From: G965237725 sp965237725
GTDB taxonomy: Bacteria; Pseudomonadota; Gammaproteobacteria; Arenicellales; Poriferihabitantaceae
Direction of reading: 5' to 3'
DNA: 64,000 nt
Assembly: GCA_965237725.1 (NCBI GenBank)
Contig: OZ250151.1
Span: forward strand, 3,782,001 to 3,846,000
Shown here: positions 43,508 through 52,273 of the stretch, one piece after another
Layout: the number at the start of each line of letters is the position of its first letter
Position numbering within the stretch: the stretch's first letter is position 1
Position numbers and translations under genes: made by a program
The notes under the pieces: generated by a model
Database searches by the model: none
Seen by the model: only the letters and a program-made list of their open reading frames with translations
What the model was told of the DNA's origin: nothing

Positions 43508-43937
43508 TGTGCGAATTATAGCAAATATGATCTATGGCCAAGGGTTTGGTCGCTTGTTTTATATCATAAATTACATCATCGGATTTCCGAAATTTTACAA
43601 ATTTGCGAACATTAGCCCGGTTCAACGACCTAATAGGTACCAAACCGATAACCCTGGAAATTTAATTTTTAGATAAGTAAAACCCCGCCGGTGAATTTTA
43701 ATCTCCCTCGTCATTATAAACGTATCGCGCCGTCCTGAACGTACTGCGTCGTCCTGAGCGTTAGCGAAGGAAAGGAAAGGAAAGAATCCATTCCGAATCC
43801 GACCTATGGATGCTTCGTTACTAGATGATGAACCCGCACCTGAAGAGCAGATATTCGGAGGGGTGATGGAATATCGAAGTAATGGTACCGCTTTTTGAGC
43901 CAAGCGGTACCATAATATCAAACAGTAATTTAATAGT
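43508..43937. other. 430-bp intergenic region with repeat-like sequence and a perfect hairpin
   Basis: No credible gene is seen. CGTCCTGA occurs twice 19 bp apart (43731 and 43750), in a CCTGAGCGTTAGCGAAGGA context like the abundant CCTGAGCG-AGCGAAGGA repeats of many bacteria. Three GGAAA units follow at 43769-43783. A perfect 12-bp hairpin (ATGGTACCGCTT at 43882-43893, AAGCGGTACCAT at 43902-43913) lies just beyond the end of the 43938 gene. It may end its transcript, although a T tract is lacking. Confidence 0.55.
43882..43913 (-). terminator. Perfect 12-bp hairpin downstream of the SnoaL-like gene
   Basis: The stem is fully paired with an 8-nt loop and lies 25 bp past the stop of the minus-strand gene at 43938. 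There is no T run after it, so Rho-independent termination is uncertain. It could be a 3'-end stabilising structure or part of the repeat-like region. Confidence 0.45.
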
Positions 43938-44369
43938 TTATTTTATGTTCCAGATGTCCCGATGTAATTGCCAGGTATGTCCTGTGCGCTTCCAGACCAC
44001 TATGTATTGACCGTGGGCATCTGTTGAACCAGCCTCTCCGGGAATATTTAGTATGAATGCGCCAACCTCAATAGCCGTGTCACCTTGCGCATCGATCTCA
44101 ACCGGATGAAGATCGGTCAATGTCATTCCAGCGTCAATGGCACCCTGCCAAAAGGCTTGGATTCCAGGGCGTCCATCGATTCGGTCTGCTCCAGGTGGAA
44201 ACACTACAGCATCTTCGCTGTATAAACTAGCAACCGCTGCCCCATCTCCAGCATTGAAAGCATCCTTAAACTGAACTGCCAGTTGTTCAATGTGTGCCTG
44301 GGGTGTTTCGGCCAACAAAATGGCAGGAAACCACAGACCAATGATAAATAGAACGAATAGTTTTTTCAT
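43938..44369 (-). CDS. Exported SnoaL/DUF4440-like NTF2-fold protein
   Basis: The ATG at 44369 is preferred to a GTG at 44384 because GAGG precedes it by nine bases; this gives 143 residues. A clear Sec signal peptide (KKLFVLFIIGLWFPAILLAE) ends near residue 20. The mature part has the NTF2-like pattern of the DUF4440/SgcJ group: FKDAFNAGDGAAVASLYSED, PPGADRIDGRPGIQAFWQ and a final W-Q-L-H-R-D-I-W. Such proteins bind small hydrophobic molecules or have isomerase-like activity; the role here is unknown. It appears to stand alone. Confidence 0.82.
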   Translation of the reverse strand: MKKLFVLFIIGLWFPAILLAETPQAHIEQLAVQFKDAFNAGDGAAVASLYSEDAVVFPPGADRIDGRPGIQAFWQGAIDAGMTLTDLHPVEIDAQGDTAIEVGAFILNIPGEAGSTDAHGQYIVVWKRTGHTWQLHRDIWNIK

Positions 44370-44649
44370 AATAAAGTACCTCACGCGTTATTAGTTACCC
44401 CTCCTGTTCGTAACTTTATTATTTTACCCCCCGGCCAATCTGTATCCCTAAAGCCAATTTAATGAGCTTTCGTCAAATTGAACTATAATTTAGTGCAATT
44501 AGATCAATGACCAAAATTAGTATATACCAGGAACATGATAGGCGCTTAATAATGTATATGAAATTTGAGGTAAATTTAACTTTCGTTGGCTTACCAACAG
44601 TGATAACGATTAGAAATTTCTTTTCGTTCGACTACACCAACTATGATAA

Positions 44650-45522
44650 ATGACAAATTCCCCTGCGATAACAGTTTGTCTACCGACGTTTAACTCAGAG
44701 GAATTTATTCACCTCCGACTGGAATCGTTGCTAAATCAGAGCTACCCAAATTTGTTGATTCACATTTTCGATGACAATTCTAATGATCGGACGCTCGAAA
44801 TCTGTAAGCACTATGCACTGCAACACGAAAACATAAAAGTCAAAAAAAATCCGATCCGATTGGGTTGGGTGGGAAACTCAAACGCATTAATTAATTCCGT
44901 AGAGTCGGACTTTATGCTTTTTGCGTACCACGACGACACCATGTCACCGGAATATATTAGTGAAACTATGCAGTTAATGCTAGTTTCTCCGGATGCAGTT
45001 ATAGTGTATTCGGACTTGATTGAAACAACGCCAGATGGGACCGTTTATAATATCGCCTACGAAGAATTTCCCAAAATAAAGAGTTGTACTTCAAGGGTAA
45101 AAACCCACCTTACTCGCAAACTCTGGTATGTTCCGACCATCGGGCTGATGAGGACTCAAGCGGTTAAATCTGCGGGTGGACTGAGACTCAATATGGCTGG
45201 AGAATTTGCTGCAGATTTTATCTGGTTGCTCGAGCTCAGCGCTGAAGGGGAGTTCAGGAGAGTTCCGAAAACACTTTATCAGAAATCTGTGCACTCTGGA
45301 AATTTGGCCAATACGTGGAAGAAATCAATTTTTGCGTTTTTGTCATTGTATGTTGCAGCTGCAATAGGTTTGTTAAGGTTAAGAACGCCGCTCACTCAAA
45401 GAATTTATCTGTTTGCCTATCTGTTTGCCTATCTGTTGATTGTGTTTGTTTCAAAAACCTTTAGCCGCATTAAATCAATAATTTGTCATAAAACAATCAC
45501 AACTAAATTGGCATCCAAGTAG
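44650..45522 (+). CDS. Family 2 glycosyltransferase with C-terminal membrane segment
   Basis: The 290-residue protein has a GT-A fold. VCLPTFNSEEFIHLRLESLL is at the start, IHIFDDNSNDRTLEIC carries the first Asp pair, and FAYHDDTMSPEY is the DxD-like metal motif. A C-terminal hydrophobic stretch at about residues 250-265 would attach it to the inner membrane. It likely adds a sugar to a surface polysaccharide or lipopolysaccharide. The following genes (VOC remnant and DegT aminotransferase) are close and lower in GC than the surroundings, suggesting a transferred island. Confidence 0.85.
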   Translation: MTNSPAITVCLPTFNSEEFIHLRLESLLNQSYPNLLIHIFDDNSNDRTLEICKHYALQHENIKVKKNPIRLGWVGNSNALINSVESDFMLFAYHDDTMSPEYISETMQLMLVSPDAVIVYSDLIETTPDGTVYNIAYEEFPKIKSCTSRVKTHLTRKLWYVPTIGLMRTQAVKSAGGLRLNMAGEFAADFIWLLELSAEGEFRRVPKTLYQKSVHSGNLANTWKKSIFAFLSLYVAAAIGLLRLRTPLTQRIYLFAYLFAYLLIVFVSKTFSRIKSIICHKTITTKLASK

Positions 45523-45524
45523 TC

Positions 45525-45932
45525 ATGAAAATTGAACACGTTGGCTGGGTAACTCAAAACAAGAAATTGTTCGAAACTTTTTGGTGTGATCACCTTGGAT
45601 TCAGTAAAATTTTTGAAACGGATATTAATCCGGAAATGGCTATGATATTGTTTGAAATCTCATTTGTGGGAACGATAGCTAGATACCAACGAGAAGAAGT
45701 TATCATCGAAATACATTAGCTTGATAATGTTGATGCGTCCTCTCAATCCTTTAATCGCTTCGGAATAAATCATATATGCCTCCATGTTGATGATCGACAG
45801 TCATTACTGGATTCGTTGGACAAAGATGTAACCCGACGTGAATATAAGAATCCCAGGGGTTGGAGCAATATTTTCATACGGGACTTTGAAGGAAACTGGA
45901 TTGAATTGCGGGAAACGCTTTCTGACTTGTAA
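45525..45932 (+). pseudogene. VOC-fold (glyoxalase-like) gene interrupted by an in-frame TAG
   Basis: The frame from the ATG at 45525 to TAA at 45930-45932 is continuous except for one TAG at 45717-45719. The first part (HVGWVTQNKKLFETFWCDHL) and the second (FGINHICLHVDDR then IRDFEGNWIELRETL) are the two halves of a single VOC domain of ~135 residues. Spacing to the neighbours (2 and 6 bp) is operon-like. The amber may be a recent inactivating mutation, a sequencing error or a read-through codon. No function beyond the fold is assigned. Confidence 0.75.
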
Positions 45933-45938
45933 CCACAA

Positions 45939-47042
45939 ATGATTCCATTGTTTAAGGTTGCGATGTCGGCGTCTGCATCCTCTCGAGTTTCCGAGGTTTT
46001 GCATTCTGGAATGATTGGTGAGGGACCCCAGGTTAACGCGTTTCAGGCAAAACTCACTCAATTATTTAAAAATACAAAAGTTGTGCCGCTTTCCAGCGGC
46101 ACTAGTAGCCTGGTGCTTGCGTTGAGGCTAGCTGGTGTCAAATCTGGAGATGAGGTAATTTCCTGCCCCTTTACAATGATCGCGACAAGTTCAGCAATTT
46201 TGCAGGTGGGTGCAAATATCAAATGGTGTGATGTTGACCTGGATACATTTTGTGCAGATGTTGCTGATATAAAACATCAGATTAGTGATAAAACCAGGGC
46301 TATTCTGGTCACTTGTGTGGCGGGTATGGTTCCCAATGGACTTGATGAACTAAAAGAGCTCGGAATCCCTGTCATTTTCGATTGCGCACACGGGCTATGT
46401 ACGACGTATAAAAATCGGCATATATCTCATTGGGCGGATTATTGTAGTTTTAGCTTCCAGTCTATTAAACATCTAACGACAGGGGATGGTGGTGCTATTA
46501 CAGTTAGTTCAGACGCGGATTTTGACAACGCAAATAAATTAAAATGGTTCGGAATTGATCGAAATATTCTTCCAGAAGTATCTCGACTCAATCATCAGAT
46601 GAACAGTGATGTGGAAGACTGCGGTTACAAATTTCACATGAACGATATTTCCGCTGCCATTGGCATTGAAAATATTTCTGTGGCATTGAAAAATGTTGAG
46701 AAATCACGAAACAATGCGAATTTCTATATGAAAGAATTGAATCAAGTCCCGGGGATTGAATTGCCCAAACCCATAGCGCAAAGCCACCCTTCGTGGTGGG
46801 TTTTTGGATTCATGATTAACATGCGCGAAGAACTAATTTTGGCTTTGGAATCCGAGGGTATAACATCATCACCATTGTGGACAAGGAATGACAGATATAC
46901 GGCATTTCGTGTTCATAAACAAAGAAATCTTCCAAACCTTGATCGCCTGTCAAAGGAAATTCTATTTGTTCCAAATGGATGGTGGGTAACCACCGCAGAT
47001 CGTAAAAAAATCGTTACGATTATTAAATCAACACTCCAATAA
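45939..47042 (+). CDS. DegT/DnrJ/EryC1-type sugar aminotransferase
   Basis: The 367-residue PLP enzyme shows the family pattern. SSGTSSLVLALRLAGVKSGD is near residue 50 and the PLP lysine lies in FSFQSIKHLTTGDGGA near residue 185. GYKFHMNDISAAIGI follows. Members transfer amino groups to nucleotide-linked keto-sugars for surface polysaccharides. It follows the interrupted VOC gene by six bases. Together with the glycosyltransferase it suggests a small glycan-modification operon of three genes. The sugar is unknown. Confidence 0.9.
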   Translation: MIPLFKVAMSASASSRVSEVLHSGMIGEGPQVNAFQAKLTQLFKNTKVVPLSSGTSSLVLALRLAGVKSGDEVISCPFTMIATSSAILQVGANIKWCDVDLDTFCADVADIKHQISDKTRAILVTCVAGMVPNGLDELKELGIPVIFDCAHGLCTTYKNRHISHWADYCSFSFQSIKHLTTGDGGAITVSSDADFDNANKLKWFGIDRNILPEVSRLNHQMNSDVEDCGYKFHMNDISAAIGIENISVALKNVEKSRNNANFYMKELNQVPGIELPKPIAQSHPSWWVFGFMINMREELILALESEGITSSPLWTRNDRYTAFRVHKQRNLPNLDRLSKEILFVPNGWWVTTADRKKIVTIIKSTLQ

Positions 47043-47095
47043 TGCTTTATCGCGACCATAAAAAGTAATTTCAAAAATGATCTGTTGATTTCGCT

Positions 47096-48016
47096 CTATT
47101 CGGATAAGCTGTGCCAGTATCCCCTTAATTGACCCGGTGATATCTTCACATACTTTTCGAAGTGTTGGGTAAATGATGCCAGTGCGAATTCAATATCATT
47201 ATCAGTAATTTGTTTGGTTTGATTGATCGAAGACTCGATAAATATTTCATAGTCGCCGTTTTGTTTTTGCAAAGTAAAGACAGGGAGAAGGGGGGAATTA
47301 GCGATTTTCGACAGTCGAAGTGGGCCCATTGAGATAGGTAATAAATTTCCGAAAGGTGATATATATCCGTGGTTTTTAACGCCCGAGCCAACTGTGATAG
47401 AAACAACTTTATTTAGAGATAATCTATTTCGGAGCTTGAATATTGCCTCACTCTCGCGTTGCTCGACAATGGTGATTCGTTCTTTAAGATATCTATCCTC
47501 GATATGTGTAACAAATTTATTAAGAGTCGAAACTCCAAATCTGGAATTTGACAGTCCATGTTCTGGTCGGGTCAGATGATGTATTTGGATATTTTCGAAA
47601 TGCAGACCACGCTTGGTTACCAAATCGCTGAAAGCAAAAGGCGCAATCCATAGTAAAACACCTCGGCCCTGTTTTAATGCATCAATAATTTTTGACGAAC
47701 CTGAGACCGAAATATTTGGTTTCCATTTTTTGAGAAGATAGTGATCACTCAAAATTATTCGCATCTCCAAAAAAGTAGATACAAAATCAAGTTTAATATC
47801 CTTCATGTCGCCCAGAACGTCGGCGTGTTGTTGAAACTCTGTATTTATCCTGGTGATGCGTCCAATTTTCCCAGGTAACATTCGACATACAATCGATGCA
47901 ATCCATCTGCTGGTTGGACGCCACTTTCCTGCAGGCGTAACTGCGGAAATAATACCAAGAATTATTATAATTCCAATTTCCGCGATGTCCTTTGGTTTAA
48001 GTAATGAGGATGGCAT
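47096..48016 (-). CDS. LpxL-like acyltransferase-superfamily protein without the H-x4-D/E motif
   Basis: The 306-residue protein has an N-terminal hydrophobic segment and a body resembling lauroyl/myristoyl acyltransferases. ALKQGRGVLLWIAPFAFSDL corresponds to the region that normally holds the catalytic His-x4-Glu/Asp, but no such histidine is present. No H-x4-D/E was found elsewhere. LTRPEHGLSNSRFG and GPLRLSKIANSPLLPVF match later family segments. It may be inactive, use another residue or belong to a divergent subgroup. It is convergent with the DegT aminotransferase gene and lies next to the D-amino-acid oxidase gene. Confidence 0.6.
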   Translation of the reverse strand: MPSSLLKPKDIAEIGIIIILGIISAVTPAGKWRPTSRWIASIVCRMLPGKIGRITRINTEFQQHADVLGDMKDIKLDFVSTFLEMRIILSDHYLLKKWKPNISVSGSSKIIDALKQGRGVLLWIAPFAFSDLVTKRGLHFENIQIHHLTRPEHGLSNSRFGVSTLNKFVTHIEDRYLKERITIVEQRESEAIFKLRNRLSLNKVVSITVGSGVKNHGYISPFGNLLPISMGPLRLSKIANSPLLPVFTLQKQNGDYEIFIESSINQTKQITDNDIEFALASFTQHFEKYVKISPGQLRGYWHSLSE

Positions 48017-48066
48017 AACCGCGTCGAGGATGATTTTCCGGGGCAGCCCGAATGGATTTTAATGGA

Positions 48067-49026
48067 TTAACAGGCGGCTTCGCTAACCAGAGTTGCCACT
48101 TCCTCGGCGCATCCCCAGGATAATGAAAACCCCGCTCCACCATGGCCATAGTTATGAATTACCCAACAATTTTCAGACTCAATGTATTCGGATTCCAATC
48201 TGATTTCTTTTCTGCCGGGTCTCAGGCCAACGATATGCTCGAGGATTTCCGCTTTTTCTAGGGAACTATTAATTTTCGTGCATTGGCGGATTATGGATTC
48301 TGCGGTATCGACATCATGTTCCAGATCCCAATTGTTCTCCTCGGCGGTACCGCCCAAAATACAATCATTTTTCCTGGCAAATAAATAAAGTGGTCCAGTG
48401 TCATCGAGAAAACTTCGCTTGATATCCGGATTGCTTACCCTGACCACTTGCCCACGAATAGGATAAACATCAGGGTCATTACAAAGCTGTTTTGCGCCCA
48501 GGCCAGAACAATTTACCAATACACCTGCCTGGGCGTACAGGGCGCTTAAAGACTCGATTCTGTTATCCATTGATTCAACTATGCCGCCACGGAATTTGAA
48601 CTCCTGTATCAGATAGTTCATATAAATGGGTGCTTCAATCATCGGCACTTCGATGATATAGCCATCAACATAGCTCTCGGGCAATTCGCTGGAGTCAGCA
48701 TGTCGAAAACTCCCCACAGCATCAATCCACCAGGGGTCGCCAACGGTGGTCTTGAAGATCGGCATCAGCTCAACGAAGTACACACCCGATTTTTCCAGTT
48801 CGCTCAGTTTTTCAAATTTTTCATAGGAAAACCTACACCATCCCAACACCCGATCCTCGGGGTAGGCTTTGTAGGGATACCAGAGTGCGGTTGCGGTATT
48901 TGAAGTGGTATTAGGGGGTACTTCGTGAGCCAGGATTTTAACTTTAAATCCGTCTTCGATTAGTCTTAACCCACAGGTTAGTCCAGACACCCCGCATCCA
49001 AGAATTAATATTTCCTTGTTGCTCAC
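48067..49026 (-). CDS. D-amino-acid oxidase family flavoprotein
   Basis: The 319-residue protein begins with a FAD-binding motif ILILGCGVSGLTCGLRL. It contains TATALWYPYKAYPED, the DAAO-type IRGQVVRVSNPD and the C-terminal NYGHGGAGFSLSWGCAEEV. The conserved LRPGRKEIRLE supplies the substrate-binding Arg. It oxidises D-amino acids or D-aspartate-like substrates to 2-oxo acids with hydrogen peroxide. It is upstream of the acyltransferase-like gene on the same strand with 50 bp between. Substrate is not evident. Confidence 0.9.
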   Translation of the reverse strand: MSNKEILILGCGVSGLTCGLRLIEDGFKVKILAHEVPPNTTSNTATALWYPYKAYPEDRVLGWCRFSYEKFEKLSELEKSGVYFVELMPIFKTTVGDPWWIDAVGSFRHADSSELPESYVDGYIIEVPMIEAPIYMNYLIQEFKFRGGIVESMDNRIESLSALYAQAGVLVNCSGLGAKQLCNDPDVYPIRGQVVRVSNPDIKRSFLDDTGPLYLFARKNDCILGGTAEENNWDLEHDVDTAESIIRQCTKINSSLEKAEILEHIVGLRPGRKEIRLESEYIESENCWVIHNYGHGGAGFSLSWGCAEEVATLVSEAAC

Positions 49027-49049
49027 ACTAAATTGTATTCATGATTAAG

Positions 49050-49068
49050 ATTGTTTGCGCCAAACAAT
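49050..49068. promoter_or_regulatory. Perfect 8-bp inverted repeat upstream of the D-amino-acid oxidase gene
   Basis: ATTGTTTG at 49050-49057 and CAAACAAT at 49061-49068 flank CGC. It lies 24 bp before the oxidase start, in the 258-bp gap between that gene and the end of the protease gene. It could be an operator or, on the minus strand, a weak terminator for transcription coming from the protease gene. Nothing else recognisable was seen in the gap. Confidence 0.4.
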
Positions 49069-49284
49069 AGAATTACAAGCACATCAACCTATCATACTTT
49101 ATATGTGTGCATGTTCCACAGCGGGATAAATAATGATGTCATTAAATCCATCGGCCGTGGAATCGCAGCCTCGGAATGGACCTGTTGTGGTAACAACGGA
49201 ACTGCGATAGTTTGTTTCAGGATAGCTGTGGGAATGCGTCCTGTGTTGATGGGTTTCTATGTTAATCCGATCTAGGTTATGAGC

Positions 49285-50877
49285 TCAGGTGTTTATCGGT
49301 ATCACAACAAAATGAGACTGGCTATTTCTTTCCACCAGCATCAAAACAGATTCCTTGTTGTTATCCCTCGATGATTTCAGCGCTGCAATCACCTGTTCAC
49401 GACTGGTTACGGCAGACTTATCCACTCGCTTGATCACGTCCCCTGGTTTTAGACCCCGCTCTGCGGCTGAACTATTTGGTGCCACGTCGACAATAATTAC
49501 ACCGACGGTTTCCTGGTCGATATTGAATCGTTTGGCGGCTTCACTGTTCACCTCGGCCAATGCCAGTCCGATCTCAGACTCTGCGTCTTGGTTATCTTTT
49601 CTCTGGGCCAATTTTTCATCACTATTGCTGGCTACCGCAACCTTAATGGTTTTTACCTTGTCGTTTCGCCATAATTTTATTTCGACCTGTTTGTCACTTT
49701 GTGTCAACGCAACCAGTTTTGGCAGGTCTCGCATTTTTTCAATTCTTTTGCCATCGAAGCTTAAAATGACATCACCTGATTCAATTCCCGAGCTCTCAGC
49801 GGGGCTGTCTTTCATAACCTGGGAAACTAAAGCACCACTGGCATCGTCCAGCCCAAGGGCATCCGCAATTTCTGGTGTGACGGTTTGGATATGAACACCG
49901 AGAAAGCCGCGCTGAACCTCGCCAGTTTCCTGGAGTTGAGCAATTACGTTGTTGGCCATGGAAGCCGGTATGGCGAATCCAATTCCAACGCTACCGCCAT
50001 TAGGAGAATAGATCGCACTGTTAACACCTATCACTTCGCCTTTTGTGTTGAATAAGGGACCGCCGGAGTTTCCTCGATTGATTGAGGCATCAATCTGAAT
50101 AAAATCATCCAGTGGCCCGGATTGAATATCGCGACCGCGAGCAGAAATAATACCACTGGTGGTTGTACCGCCAAGCCCAAATGGGTTGCCAATAGCAATT
50201 ACCCAGTCGCCAACTTCAGCCGCATCAGAATCGCCAAATACCACATAAGGCAATTCTCGATCGGTATTTATTTCCAGGAGCGCCAGGTCGGTTTTCTTGT
50301 CCGTCCCCTGTAGGGACGCAGGAACCCGGGTGCCGTCTTCGAACACAACTTCAATCTCATCCGCGTTTTCGATTACGTGGTAATTGGTTACCACCAGACC
50401 CGATGGGTCAATAATGAATCCTGATCCAACAGCGGTAGTTTTACGCTCAAACGGCTTTTGGTCATTGTGTTTTTGATGCTGGCCTTTGGGCGTACCAGGC
50501 AAGTTTGGAATTTCACCAAAAAATCTTCTGAAAAATTCTTCCAGTTGGGGCGCGCGACGGTCAGAATTAAAGCCATGCCCATCATTTGATGAAGTGGTAT
50601 GGCCGGTAACCGAGATATTGACCACCGCGGGCCTCACTGCTTTTACCAGTTCAGCAAAACCGTTGTTCACATCGATATCACCAATATTGGCTGCGGCGTG
50701 GGCCGGCTTGGCCTTTGCCAGAAGGGGGGTTGTCTGCATCGTTGCGACAATGGCTATTGCGGTGACTAAGAGCGCGAGGACAACCGCTCTAGTCCTTGTA
50801 CTGGCTCTGAAACCGAAAAATAAATGTTGGCTATTCGTATTACTAGCCGCAGTTACTAAATTAAAGTTTTGACTCAT
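49285..50877 (-). CDS. Do-type periplasmic serine protease (DegP/MucD-like)
   Basis: The ATG at 50877 is preferred, because GAGG lies six bases before it, over an ATG four codons earlier; this gives 530 residues. A long signal sequence ends near AKPAHA. The trypsin-like domain has His in TNYHVIENADEI, Asp in KTDLALLEI and Ser in RGNSGGPLFN. Two PDZ domains follow (GFLGVHIQTV with SPAESSGIESGD, and APNSSAAERGLKPGD). It degrades or refolds misfolded periplasmic proteins. It appears to be its own transcript, 103 bp after the dihydroorotase-like gene ends. Confidence 0.93.
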   Translation of the reverse strand: MSQNFNLVTAASNTNSQHLFFGFRASTRTRAVVLALLVTAIAIVATMQTTPLLAKAKPAHAAANIGDIDVNNGFAELVKAVRPAVVNISVTGHTTSSNDGHGFNSDRRAPQLEEFFRRFFGEIPNLPGTPKGQHQKHNDQKPFERKTTAVGSGFIIDPSGLVVTNYHVIENADEIEVVFEDGTRVPASLQGTDKKTDLALLEINTDRELPYVVFGDSDAAEVGDWVIAIGNPFGLGGTTTSGIISARGRDIQSGPLDDFIQIDASINRGNSGGPLFNTKGEVIGVNSAIYSPNGGSVGIGFAIPASMANNVIAQLQETGEVQRGFLGVHIQTVTPEIADALGLDDASGALVSQVMKDSPAESSGIESGDVILSFDGKRIEKMRDLPKLVALTQSDKQVEIKLWRNDKVKTIKVAVASNSDEKLAQRKDNQDAESEIGLALAEVNSEAAKRFNIDQETVGVIIVDVAPNSSAAERGLKPGDVIKRVDKSAVTSREQVIAALKSSRDNNKESVLMLVERNSQSHFVVIPINT

Positions 50878-50980
50878 TGCTAACCTCATTAGCGTTAATA
50901 ATGAGCGCTATTAAATCAAACATAACCTAACTATAAGATGAATGAAGAATTAACAAACCGTAATTCGAAAAATTGGAACT

Positions 50981-52270
50981 TTATTGGTTTTTAAAAACGG
51001 TTTTTCCCCTAATTAATGTTTGACACACTCGCCCAGTAATTTCGGTGTTGAGAAGTGGAGAGTTGCGGCCGCGACTCTGCATTGTCTGGTTGTTGAATTC
51101 CCAAATTTCGTTGGCGTCATATAAACATAAGTCTGCCGCAGATCCGGGAGATAAGTGCCCGGTATCAATTCCGATGATCCTCGCAGGGTTTATGGTTAAG
51201 GCGGCGATGGCTTGTTTGAGACTCAAATGCCCCTGGCTAACCAGGTTATAGGTTGATGACAATAGCGTATCTATACCGGCAATACCTGTAGCCGCTTCAC
51301 TAAATGGTGCCAGTTTCGAGTCCACGTCATGGGGCTGGTGGTCAGAACAGATTGCTGAAATGTGGCCATCTGCCACCCCGGCTATCAGGGCATTTTTATC
51401 GCTTTTGGTGCGCAGGGGAGGCATCACCTTGAACTGGGTGTTAAACGCGCCAATGTTATTTTCTGAAAATAACAAATGATTGATAGAAACACTGGCAGTC
51501 ACCTGCAGTTTACGCTCTTGGGCTTCAGCAATCATAGTAACCGAGCGAGCGCAGGAGATCAGGTCAAAATGTGCTCGCGCGCCACTGGTTTCTATCAAAG
51601 CAAGATCCCGGGCAACACCAACGGTTTCCGCGGCTTCTGGTATTGCCGGCAGACCCAGACGGGTACTGACTTCACCTTCATGAACCACGCCATTGCCATG
51701 TAACCACTTGTCTCGAGGGGTGAGAAATACAGGTAAGTCATAGGTCGAGGCGTATTGCATAGCGCGGCGCATCACCAGGGTATTTTCCACCGCTTCAAGT
51801 GCGTTACTCACACCGATACACCCGGCGTCCATTAGCATGGCCATGTCGGTGAGCCGTTCGCCCTGAAGACCGAGTGTTAGTGCACCCAGCGGGTGGACAA
51901 TTGCATAACCCACCTCAATAGCGCGGTTCTGAATCATGTGTACCATGGCGGGGGTGTCAACAATCGGGTGGGTGTCTGGTGGGCAAACCATACGGGTTAT
52001 ACCCGCACTCGCTGCCGCCCGGGTTTCACTTTCAATGGTTGCCTTGTGTTCCTGGCCGGGCTCTCTAAGACGAGCGCACAGATCAATGATTCCGGGAAAC
52101 ACAAATTTACCCCTTGCGTCAATTTCTTCAGCCTTGGGAAAATCTTTCGGCGCCTTGCCTACAGCCACTATCAGACCATCGCTAATAAAAATATCTTTAA
52201 CCGAATTGATATTATTGGCCGGATCAACCAGGTGACCGTTACGAATAATTAGTTTCTCTTTCACAGCCAT
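50981..52270 (-). CDS. pyrC': Dihydroorotase-like protein, probably inactive (PyrC')
   Basis: The 429-residue amidohydrolase-fold protein has DLCARLREPG at residues 63-72 where active dihydroorotases have a D-x-H-x-H metal site. Both histidines are replaced (Cys65, Arg67). ICSDHQPHDVDSKLAPF, a later metal-site segment, is kept. This matches the Pseudomonas PyrC' pattern (DLSARLREPG as I recall it), a non-catalytic subunit needed to assemble aspartate transcarbamoylase. It follows pyrB by three bases, again as in Pseudomonas. A separate active dihydroorotase would be required elsewhere in the genome. Confidence 0.9.
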   Translation of the reverse strand: MAVKEKLIIRNGHLVDPANNINSVKDIFISDGLIVAVGKAPKDFPKAEEIDARGKFVFPGIIDLCARLREPGQEHKATIESETRAAASAGITRMVCPPDTHPIVDTPAMVHMIQNRAIEVGYAIVHPLGALTLGLQGERLTDMAMLMDAGCIGVSNALEAVENTLVMRRAMQYASTYDLPVFLTPRDKWLHGNGVVHEGEVSTRLGLPAIPEAAETVGVARDLALIETSGARAHFDLISCARSVTMIAEAQERKLQVTASVSINHLLFSENNIGAFNTQFKVMPPLRTKSDKNALIAGVADGHISAICSDHQPHDVDSKLAPFSEAATGIAGIDTLLSSTYNLVSQGHLSLKQAIAALTINPARIIGIDTGHLSPGSAADLCLYDANEIWEFNNQTMQSRGRNSPLLNTEITGRVCQTLIRGKTVFKNQ

Positions 52271-52273
52271 TAA

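Noticed and set aside
43622..43921. 99-residue minus-strand frame in the cysE-SnoaL gap
   Set aside because: Its translation contains SFANAQDDAVRSG, the usual artefact of CCTGAGCG...GCGAAGGA repeats; composition is not protein-like and it covers a repeat and a hairpin.
45717..45719. Selenocysteine or pyrrolysine recoding at the VOC stop
   Set aside because: TAG is not the selenocysteine codon, and no pyrrolysine system is seen; a simple nonsense mutation is the plainer reading.
49051..49275. 74-residue plus-strand frame before the D-amino-acid oxidase gene
   Set aside because: No ribosome-binding site and no recognisable motif; it starts inside an inverted repeat. It may be a remnant but nothing supports a gene.
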